Positions 57,401-64,000 of a stretch of 64,000 bases of DNA are shown one piece after another (position 1 is the stretch's first letter; every line of letters starts with the position of its first letter). A model generated the notes under the pieces. The model was not told the DNA's origin and did no database searches. It saw nothing but the letters and a program-made list of their open reading frames with translations. The translations under genes were made by a program, and so were the position numbers. The DNA comes from Trebouxia sp. TZW2008 (Eukaryota; Chlorophyta; Trebouxiophyceae; Trebouxiales; Trebouxiaceae), in the NCBI GenBank assembly GCA_002118135.1, contig BDIU01000201.1, forward strand, positions 62,001-126,000, written 5' to 3'.

Positions 57401-60400
57401 CTCACGTGGGTTGTGCGTCTGAAGCTGCTGGATGTATGTCTGAGCAGAGCGCAGGGAGAGCTCTTGACCCACTTTGGGGCCGCCACATAGTAGGGCTACT
57501 AGGGTTGGGGGGTCTTGGACTGTAGGCAACGGCTCAAGAACAGCATCTGGCCAAAGAGGCGCTTCCTCTATGACTCTGGGTTCATAACTTTCAGCATCGA
57601 ACGCTTCCTGCTGGTCCTGTATCAGCAAGCGCAAAGGGTCAGGCAGCTAACAAATGCAGAAAACATATAGAAGGTGCCCATTGGCAATGGCTCAAGGACA
57701 GCATCTGGCCAAAGAGGCGCTTGATCTATGACTCTGGGTTCATAGTTTTCAGCATCAAAAGCTTCCTGCTGGTCCTGTATCACCATGAGTAAGGGCTGAG
57801 GCAATTGACTAATGCAGAAGCCACACAGAAGGTGCCCAAAGTCAGTTTCATCAAGCAGGTGCTACTTGAGTAGATGCTTGTTGGCTTCCGTGCACTGGTA
57901 AGCACGACAGCAGAAGGCATTTATGAATGTCACAGTTGGTTTCTGATCAAGTCAGCTACTGCTGGCAGTGATTCAGCATTGTTACAGCAAATGAAGTCCA
58001 CTACTTCAGCTGCTGATGCCAAGCGATCCACCTTGCCATGCGTTCCTAGTCATATCGGCCTGGCACATTGACCAGCCAGCAACTTCTGATCACATACTCA
58101 TTGTGAAATATGCTCACAGCCTCTTTCATCAAGCAAAAGCCTCTTGATCAGATGCTGGCTGGCTACTGTACTTAGGTACCCATGAGTCAAAGGTCATGCA
58201 GTCTTGCCCTACCATAGCTGCAAAATGCGTCCATGCAATGTTGCCAGTTGCTTTGTGAGCATACCGCAATCTTGCCTTACAAGTCTGCCAGCATGCACTG
58301 TCTGACCAAAGGCTCATGGTGCACAGGGCTCAAAGCCTCTTTCATCAAGCAGGCGTCAATGGGCTATATGCTTATGGGCTACTGTGCAATAGGCACCCAT
58401 GAGCGCAAATGGTCTACATGCAGTCTTTTTCACACTGCTTTGGTGATCATGACTGCTGAAGACGTCCAGCATGGTCGCCAGTTGTTTGCTGCTGTAAAAC
58501 ACCTTTGTCTTGCAACTCTTTCAGTAACAATCACCGTGACTGCAACAGGTGTGCATGCATGCAACTTGTTTGTGGACGTACTGCAATCTCTTCCTGCAAT
58601 TCGTCCAGGTCCTCTGCGGGAAGAAGACCCGCCTCTTGTTGAAAGACCTCCCAAAGGGCATCTTGCATGTCAAACACGGTCATACCGGCAGCTTGAACCC
58701 CACGCTGCATCAGCTCCGACCGAAGCTGATCTGGAGACAGTGCCTCTACCTGCATGTCAAAAATTGTCATGTCAGCGGCTGAGATCTGACGCTCCTGCAA
58801 CTTCGCCTGATACTGATGTCATGACATTCATTCTGATTGCGTGACAAACACAGTCATGCTGGCGACTTGAGCCCCACGCTGCATCAGCTCTGTCCGAAGC
58901 TGATCTGCAGACAATGCACCTACCTGCATGGCAGGTGTAGGTCAATCATATCATTGCCATTGTCATTGCTTTTGTTTTGGTCATGACAATCACTCATATA
59001 ATTGGTTAGATGAGCGCATGATCAAACTCGTTGGAGACAGTTGATTGCTTCTGTACATAGCTAGTTGGGCCTGCTGAGCCTGCCTAGCCCACGTTTATAA
59101 TAAATTACTCATGGCATGGCATGGCATTGCATCTGTGATCTGGCGCTGCTGTATTTCTGCCTGAATGTTATGTGTGCACACACTATGCAGGATCAAAGAC
59201 AACAACATAGTGGCATAACACAGTGGTGCTGCTGGAGTCATACACACACAGTGCAAGATCGCGGAAGAAAGCTCAGTGGCCAAAATGATGCTGTGCTGGC
59301 TCGTACACTCATGTTGCAGGGTACAAGACAGAACTCAATGGTGGCAAAACAGCACAAGATCAAAGCTCATGGAACTTGATGCAATCGTTGCGGCCACTTG
59401 TGGCTACAGTATGTAGTCATTGGCAGTACAGCAAGCAGCAGCATTACAATCATCAGCACGGTAATCAGCAACTTTGCAATTGGCAAAATGTGGAAAGTAG
59501 GTCACCCTCTGAGCAAGATCTCCGTATTGGTCATCTTGCTTGCTCTCATAGTGCTGCATGAGTCGCTCTTCCAGCTGCTTTCTGCTGCCAGTTGTAGGCA
59601 GCCCCAATCTCTGTAGCTCCTCTTTCAGCTCACTTGCCCTACAGGATCAAAATGACTGATGAAAGTTTGATCAGCAGGCAAATGAGACTGAGGCAACCTT
59701 CTGTGCAAGATCCTCATATTGGTCATTGTGCTTGCTGTCACAGCGCTGCATGAGCTGCTCTTTCAGCTGCTGTCTGCTGCCAGTGGTGGGCAGCCCTAAT
59801 CTCTGCAGCTCCTCTTTCAGCGCACTTGCCCTACAGAACCACAGATTTTGATGAAAGCCTGATTTTGCCACATCTGCTGATTGCCGCTACAGGATTTCAT
59901 TCAGCCTGTTGCAATAAACGGCAGGTGTTCATTTGTGCCGCTCTAGAAAAGGGGTGTGTTGGAGGTTGAGGCAGTCAGCAGGTGATGCATGTCATTCACA
60001 GGGTGTTTCCCTTCATGCATGACGTCATACAAACAAGCCAGACCAAGCACAAGAGGTTATCCAGATCCCAGGGTTGCCTCGGAATGCAGTTCCGGTCAAA
60101 GCCAGCCCAAACGGTACTTTTCTGAGAACCCATATCAATTAAAAGACAGGGCGTTGCCACCCATCTGCTTTTCAGTCAGGCCTGATCAAAGCATAGTGCT
60201 GTACTTGTGAACACACAGGGAATGAACATTCATCTGCTCTTTGGTCAGGACTGCCAAAGTCGTTGTGCCCTAGTCGTGCAAGAGGTGATTGACCATCTGC
60301 TTTTCTGTCAGGCGTTACCAAGTCTTGGTGCGTTGTTTTGCAGAAGGAAATGATAACAAAGAAAATTCTACAATGGAAGCCAGTGAGAACGGTGAATCAA

Positions 60401-61536
60401 AGGAGGCTGGCACCTACTTGTAGATAGACAGGTCATTGGCATCCTCTGCCCTGGGGTCTGTGCTGGTCAAGCCGGAAAGAGCCTGCCCTTCCTCTTCCTC
60501 CAAGTCGTCCACTTCCTGATCCTGTTCCTGATCCTGTTCCTCTACCTCTTCCTCACCATCATACTCCGCAACTGGATGTTGCTTTGGTTGTTCAACAACC
60601 TCAGGCGCTTCAAGGACAACAGCGTTTGGCCCAGCTGCCTCAGTCAGTCTGTCCACAAGGACTTGCTTGCGGCCAGAGCTCTGTATATTGCGCAGCTTGC
60701 ACTGGTTCCGGAGCTCCTCGTATGTAATGTCAGACCAGGAGCTCTCTCCTGTTTGCAGCGCTGCTAGTTCCCCTTGTTCTTCTCTAGCCTGTCTAAGCCT
60801 TTCCTGCAGCTCAGCCTTTCTGCCTGCAAACCATGTTTTGGGTGTTGCAGCGCATTGTCAGGACTTGTGCTTACTTTGAAACGACATCTTAGCATTCAGA
60901 TGGCAACACATATTGAAATCATTTGTGTGTGATGTGGAGAGCATGCCTTGAGCATCAACAGGCGCTCCGCAGGCCTTAGACTTGCAGCAGATTGTCAAAG
61001 GAATCTCCGGTTTCAGACAGTATGTGCACAGTGCGATGTGCAGGGCACGTAATTGCATCTGAAAGCGTGTTGACGTATTGTATGTCAGACCAAGGCTAAT
61101 GTAATGCTTGCAGAGTATAGTGCCTTCAGGTCTTCTTGTCTGCCGCAGAGGTGTCTTGAGCTACTGCATCTGTGTGTCAAGTGGAGGGCAAGGTCAATGC
61201 TGTACCTGTTTGCGGCTGTCCCCTGGCCTTCAGCTCATCTCTGAGTTCTAGTGCCAGCATATCTTCCACCGGTCGTTCTTCCGCCTGACAGACCATGCGT
61301 TTTCTGTGCTGAGGTCTGCCATAGCCAGACCGGAAAGCTGCGTACCCTCTGCACGAACCCGATGGCAACCATGAATGAATTACGTCGGCTGTGGTATCTG
61401 TGACATTGCGCGGACAAGTAGCTGCGATGCTTCGCGACAAGACATCGATACGAGAATTTGCAGATTGGAATTTGAACGATGAGCCCACGACACGGAGCCG
61501 AGGATAGCTGACGTGATGCGGGAAATTGCTGAGCAT
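39421..61536 (-). CDS. Giant SAP-motif / double D-Ala-D-Ala-ligase-like protein, probable pseudoenzyme, 2241 aa
   Basis: Exons in phase: 61536-61206, 60823-60418, 59830-59698 (or 59638-59506), 58749-58582, 57616-56874, 56202-55827, 54816-54628, 53690-53484, 52563-51551, 51060-50859, 50533-50378, 50321-50166, 48928-48635, 47963-47802, 46512-46367, 45835-45593, 44862-44685, 43933-43786, 43088-42863, 41123-40295, 39840-39421. A transit-like start (cleavage likely near RKRMVCQA) precedes four SAP-type motifs (about residues 93-330). Two D-Ala-D-Ala-ligase halves follow (385-1256 and 1479-2125), in plant DDL order: LVALLCGGP, VVVEPFEEPKDNTEFSVTVL, ARIDGW; then KVYVLMGG, ELCIKPAMG, MDVFVHADKGEIIIIDVHTV. 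Canonical catalytic Glu, Gly-loop and metal-binding Glu/Asn residues are replaced in both halves. Acidic inserts (865-1190, 1361-1458) and an acidic C-terminus are added. A GTAAGT at 61550 hints at a possible extra 5' exon. Confidence 0.8.
40115..40210 (-). repeat. Decayed copy of ligase-like gene exon 20 end
   Basis: Repeats 40270-40345 (the HTVPDLSQDSLLLQQ end and donor) just downstream. The motif TGTAAGCCGTCTGCATTAGC also recurs at 39972 and 40201. Confidence 0.8.
41215..41935 (-). repeat. Five decayed copies of exon 20 start
   Basis: Segments near 41230-41290, 41380-41450, 41560-41600, 41700-41765 and 41870-41930 repeat the acceptor and first codons (LVLVPQQEGPPRIQWEGDSR). All lie upstream of the real exon (41123). 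The 41380 copy keeps the longest match. Confidence 0.85.
42690..42770 (-). repeat. Decayed copy of exon 19 end
   Basis: Matches the end of exon 19 at 42863-42920 plus donor. It contains a G9 run and lies downstream of the real exon. A weaker copy lies at about 42500-42560. Confidence 0.7.
43145..43275 (-). repeat. Near-identical copy of exon 19 start
   Basis: Encodes the same SPELCIKPAMGSWDLHSALP and following residues as 43088-42960, with only a few changes and its own acceptor. It then runs to a stop without a matching donor. This is the youngest partial copy seen. Confidence 0.85.
43630..44180 (-). repeat. Decayed copies flanking exon 18
   Basis: Copies of the exon 18 start (MAMSEHLKELEAYHI region and acceptor) lie upstream at 43985-44060 and 44105-44180. 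A copy of its end (DEDAAEALFQELRTALG and donor) lies downstream at 43640-43700. The real exon is 43933-43786. Confidence 0.85.
44350..44595 (-). repeat. Two decayed copies of exon 17 end
   Basis: 44505-44590 and 44355-44430 repeat the DVTFTGSNDGPMALVHDK end and donor, downstream of the real exon. Confidence 0.8.
45185..45475 (-). repeat. Two decayed copies of exon 16 end
   Basis: 45395-45475 and 45185-45260 repeat the last codons (RELEYAGVEHAGALWG) and donor region, downstream of the real exon. Confidence 0.75.
46570..46775 (-). repeat. Two decayed copies of exon 15 start
   Basis: 46585-46660 and 46725-46770 repeat the acceptor and the VEPFLLAPLKFN beginning, upstream of the real exon at 46512. 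Confidence 0.75.
47080..47740 (-). repeat. Four decayed copies of exon 14 end
   Basis: Copies near 47590-47740, 47410-47545, 47220-47370 and 47080-47195 repeat the VYVLMGGEGLQRQQS to donor portion, with divergence generally growing with distance. Another partial copy, of the exon start, lies upstream at 48005-48120. Confidence 0.88.
48440..48550 (-). repeat. Decayed copy of exon 13 end
   Basis: Resembles 48635-48730 (WVHNMIKG and GDGWIMEV regions) and lies downstream of the real exon. Confidence 0.65.
49000..49415 (-). repeat. Three decayed copies of exon 13 start
   Basis: 49010-49070, 49195-49255 and 49360-49410 repeat the acceptor and LGRVPEQRYILPNFPGY codons, upstream of the real exon at 48928. 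Confidence 0.85.
51095..51265 (-). repeat. Two decayed copies of exon 10 start
   Basis: Both repeat the GESTIIISQVHVNPSLEP beginning with the CTGCAGG acceptor context, upstream of 51060. Confidence 0.8.
51296..51365. repeat. ACCAAC/ACCAGC hexanucleotide minisatellite
   Basis: About ten tandem imperfect six-base units in the intron before exon 10 of the ligase-like gene. Confidence 0.85.
52831..52955. repeat. 20-bp minisatellite, six units
   Basis: Unit AGGCACTGTGCATGTGCGAG repeated head to tail without spacers, in the intron between exons 8 and 9 of the ligase-like gene. It is not CRISPR because there are no unique spacers. Confidence 0.9.
53128..53345 (-). repeat. Two decayed copies of exon 8 end
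   Basis: 53128-53180 and 53270-53345 repeat the SKEVIHGIRHAACKLFK end and donor, downstream of the real exon (53690-53484). Copies of its upstream intron edge lie at 53830-53900 and 54000-54075. Confidence 0.8.
54895..55315 (-). repeat. Three decayed copies of exon 7 start
   Basis: 54900-54995, 55070-55165 and 55235-55315 repeat the acceptor and GYSDTVVVEPFEEPKDNTEF codons, upstream of the real exon at 54816. Each keeps a recognisable CTGCAG or CTGCAC acceptor context. Confidence 0.85.
55478..55695 (-). repeat. Decayed copies of exon 6 end
   Basis: 55588-55695 repeats the VVKPAEECHGHAVLKVNSKQ to donor part. A shorter remnant lies at 55478-55520. Both are downstream of the real exon. Confidence 0.8.
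56225..56475 (-). repeat. Two decayed copies of exon 6 start
   Basis: 56226-56300 and 56400-56470 repeat the TERLGELQFPVQPKLELHPS beginning with acceptors, upstream of 56202. Both frames remain open across the match. Confidence 0.85.
57655..57790 (-). repeat. Copy of exon 5 start
   Basis: Encodes DQQEAFDAENYEPRVIDQAP and onwards, close to the real exon 5 beginning, with its own acceptor, then loses similarity. It lies upstream of 57616. Confidence 0.85.
58850..58935 (-). repeat. Copy of exon 4 start
   Basis: Encodes VGALSADQLRTELMQRGAQV with an intact acceptor, then runs to a stop. It lies upstream of the real exon 4 (58749). Confidence 0.8.
59506..59830 (-). other. Tandem intact SAP exons 3a and 3b, candidate mutually exclusive pair
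   Basis: Exon 3a is 59830-59698 and exon 3b is 59638-59506, each exactly 133 nt. Both have CTGTAG acceptors and GT donors and share the ELQRLGLPTTGSR core. The encoded 45-residue SAP segments agree at about three quarters of positions. Each fits phase 2 in and phase 0 out. Using both, or neither, breaks the frame (3b read after 3a meets TGA in its third codon). The intervening intron is 59 nt. Confidence 0.8.
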
Positions 61537-61950
61537 GCTATGCAGCACTTACGGTGGAAATGCCTGGGGTCGGAGAGGTCGACCGCATCCGCACATAGGC
61601 ATCGTTGGAGTTGCAGTCCTCGCATGTGGCCGCCCTATGCTTAGCGCGGCGGGCCGGACCGCAGACAAATGCGCATACGAATGCGCGTACACGCCGAGCA
61701 TCGGCGCGCGGTGCAGAACCGGCCACATCCCGGAATCGCGCAGCGCAGAGCGCCGATGATCACTTGCCTACACTGAGGCACAGACAGGCCCCTGGAAGGG
61801 TTTGTGAAACGCTCGCAGGGCTTCTGTTGTGGCTTCGGAGCACGTCGAAGCCTAGGCACCGGCGTTACTTCGTCGTCCGTTGTGACCTCTACAAGGTAGT
61901 CCTGTACGTACTGAGTAATAGCGGAGTGCACTCCCAACAGTCTGTGTCAA
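61537..61950. promoter_or_regulatory. Shared divergent promoter region, CpG-dense
   Basis: 414 bp between the ligase-like gene start (-) and the shikimate-kinase-like start (+), among the most CpG-rich DNA in the window (GCGCGGCGGGCCGGACCG near 61650). A long frame without an ATG crosses it on each strand; I treat both as chance. Confidence 0.6.
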
Positions 61951-63973
61951 ATGGCCAATGCTATGCATGTCCTGCCAGTATCACCGACTGTAAAATTGCA
62001 AACGACCGACAGAGCCCTGTTTCGAAGCAGTTACGACCGTTGCCCTCGTCTGCACCCCCATCAGATGAACTCCCGACTTTCAGTCCAATGCATGGCAAAA
62101 GGAACAAATGCAAGAAAGCGACCTCCCATGCCTTTCCAGTCTGGTCAGCAAACATTCAGTCCTAAGGTAACACTGCAAGCGTCACTTGTAGGCGCTCTGA
62201 GTCGATCTCCGGAAGCCGTCACGCAACAGCCCATTGCAGTCCATTTGAGGGTCGCAGACCAGTTGAGCAATGCTGTAAGCAGCTTGTGACGAGTCTCACG
62301 CCTCTGTGCAGAAACCCCGCCATGCTGCAGACGCCCAGCTTGAAGAGCGGCTTCAGGGCATCAGCGTAGCATTTGTAGGTGACCACACTGAGCTCAACTG
62401 CGCTGTAGCAGAGCGCTTAGCCAAATCACTGGGTTATGTGCCTTTGACCACGCCACGCATCATCCAGCAGCTGACTCAACAAAGGCAAGATGAGCTGTGT
62501 GACACTAGACTAATGAGTGTTTGCACCAAGTTCATTGTGTTTTGTACAACAGGCTTGTGCCGACATGCAGACCTGTTCAGTGCAACTTGCTGTCGACTTG
62601 AGTAGTGCAGGTTGCACATCATGTGTTTCAACTTCACTGCTTGCTGCGTTTTACGCCGGGGTTGCCTCCATTGATGCCTCAAAACAGCTTGCAACCTGGC
62701 AGCCTGCTTGTGAATCTTCCCAACCAGCCAGCATCAGCTTCTGTCCACTTTGCAAAACAGCTAACAAGTGATCTGCAGGGATTCTGCTTGTCGATCAGCT
62801 CTGCCAGCATGCAGCACAGCTGACATACCTTGAGCCTAGCAACCCACATGAAAACTTGCGTGCGCTACAGAGCGCTGTACTGAAAGCGTGCACAGGACTG
62901 ATTTGTTGACACTGAAAAGCCAACCACTTCATTGCAGTATAGCCCACATAGTACTGTGCTTATGCAGTCCAGAAGATATCATTCGTGAGGAGGGCCTGGC
63001 AGCACTGGGAGGAGCTGAGACTGTTGTGCTCGGCAGCTTGAGCACCCAGATACGCAGCTGTATAGCGACATGTGGGAGTGGGGGAGGGGCGGCGGCAAGG
63101 GGGGATGCCTGGCGGTACCTCTTTGGCTTCATCACAGTTTGGCTGGGTGAGTCAATGCTGATGATGACTCATCATGACTACTCACCTGTCATGATCACTT
63201 GTGTCATTGGTGTGCAATGTTTGGGGCTCTGTTTGCATCTGCATAGCGACATTTGGAGGATGGGGCGGGGCTGCAGCCATGGGGGGTGCCTGGTGGTTCC
63301 TCTATCTTCTCATCAATGTCTGGCTGGGTGAGTAAATGATCATGATGACTTGTCATGACTATTCCTTAGTCATGATGAATTGTTGTTTGCCTGCGTACCA
63401 CCAGGGCACGGGCATGTTTTAGGCTGTCACAAGCCTTTGCCACTACTGATTTCCAAATGCATCAAGCAGCAGACTCAGTGGTATTGGTAATGCATGTGTG
63501 CACGATGACGATTGGTTTGTATGCCTTTTGTGGCACAAACGTGTAGATTCAAAGGTCATTGCATAATCTGACATTGTGTGCTGACTGCTGTAGCGTATGT
63601 TGCCTGTTGTATTTTGTCCTGTGTAAGCACTTTGCCTTTGAGTCATTTGTGCTTAACCCTGTGTGCAGATGACACATGGCAGACAGAACCAAATGCACCA
63701 CAGAGAGATGCATATCAGCAGGCTGAAGTACATATAGCTGTGGCTAAAGACAGCTCAGAGGAAATGACTCCTGCAGCAATAGCTGAGGCGATACTAGATC
63801 AAGTATTGCAAAGGGTAACAGAACTTGTCAAGAAGGATGAAGATTTGTGTGGGAAGAAGGGTGTCTACATGAAATTTGGCTGTCGCGGTGATTGGCCAGA
63901 TCTTCAGCCACCTGACGAAAATGCAAACCTACAAAACGCAGGTGGCACAGCAGCTGTAAAAGCACAACAATGA
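61951..63973 (+). CDS. Inactive shikimate-kinase-like protein (SKL2 type), plastid precursor, 326 aa
   Basis: Exons in phase: 61951-62274, 62312-62484, 62968-63146, 63669-63973. The second intron appears to use a GC donor (AAAG followed by GCAAGA); a GT at 62497 in the same phase is the alternative. A Ser/Arg/Pro-rich N-terminus (MANAMHVLPVSPTVKL) fits a transit peptide. The kinase-like region begins GISVAFVGDHTELN, where active enzymes have a GxxGxGK[ST] P-loop, so ATP binding is probably lost. Later blocks fit the plant SKL2 family: EEGLAALGGAETVVLGSLS, FITVWLDDTWQTEPNAPQRD, EMTPAAIAEAILDQVLQ. The stretch 62517-62890 contains coding-like fragments that I left as intron. SKL proteins in plants have non-metabolic plastid roles; the role here is unknown. 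Confidence 0.7.
63195..63335 (+). repeat. Decayed copy of SKL2-like exon 3 end
   Basis: Repeats the last 120 or so bases of the exon ending at 63146, including a GTGAGT donor, just downstream. Confidence 0.8.
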
Positions 63974-64000
63974 CATTATGACGCAGCACAATGCTGTGGA

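Noticed and set aside
61641..61937. 98-residue minus-strand frame with Cys-rich end
   Set aside because: It has no ATG and lies in the CpG-dense intergenic region. The cysteines do not form a recognisable zinc-binding pattern.
61605..62165. 186-residue plus-strand frame over the divergent promoter
   Set aside because: Composition is Arg/Ala-rich from high local GC, and the frame overlaps the real SKL2-like first exon in another frame. No domain.
62517..62890. Extra SKL2-like exons
   Set aside because: Fragments such as QLTYLEPSNPHENLRALQS look coding, but I found no pair of splice sites that inserts them in phase. Exon 2 to exon 3 joins directly.

Overview
The window is nuclear DNA of a photosynthetic eukaryote of the green lineage, most likely a green alga. 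Genes are broken into many exons with GT-AG introns. One gene encodes a plastid-type ribosomal protein bS20 precursor. The LRR protein, the shikimate-kinase-like protein and the double D-Ala-D-Ala-ligase-like protein have plant-type architectures. An acetate kinase and a phosphate acetyltransferase gene sit side by side, as expected for fermentative green algae. The sequence alone does not settle chlorophyte versus streptophyte. Most of the DNA is CpG-poor and TG/CA-rich, with CpG-dense patches at gene starts.

Layout. 1-6490 (+): 3' part of an Sfi1-like centrin-binding-repeat protein. 7031-7697 (-): a small unknown four-exon protein, head to head with 8039-10929 (+), a divergent SET-domain protein with a Q-rich tail. 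11552-13185 (-): eIF3f, head to head with 13402-14095 (+), plastid bS20. 15091-19256 (-): acetate kinase, head to head with 19683-28136 (+), phosphate acetyltransferase with a presequence. 29282-35051 (-): a 1205-residue protein with a SUMO-interaction-like motif at each end and a Tudor/PWWP-like middle. 36561-38873 (-): an N-myristoylation-type LRR protein. 39421-61536 (-): a 21-exon gene for a 2241-residue organelle-targeted protein with SAP motifs and two degenerate D-Ala-D-Ala-ligase halves, head to head with 61951-63973 (+), an inactive shikimate-kinase-like protein. I assembled exon models by hand; reading phase closes across every listed junction, which is the main support for them.

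The most unusual property is how the long genes are built. Their introns are full of tandem, decaying copies of the neighbouring exon edge. Copies upstream of an exon carry its acceptor and 5' part; copies downstream carry its 3' part and donor. This is what repeated tandem duplication across splice boundaries would give. One such event yielded two intact 133-nt SAP exons only 59 nt apart that cannot be used together in frame, which makes them a strong candidate for mutually exclusive splicing. A 205-bp hAT-type MITE with a perfect 8-bp target duplication lies in an acetate kinase intron, and a second copy lies near 35.8 kb.

Functional links. Acetate kinase and phosphate acetyltransferase interconvert acetyl-CoA, acetyl phosphate and acetate, and share one short divergent promoter. 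Three other genes (the ligase-like giant, the shikimate-kinase-like protein and the SET protein) keep the family fold signatures but have lost canonical active-site residues, so they are pseudoenzyme candidates.
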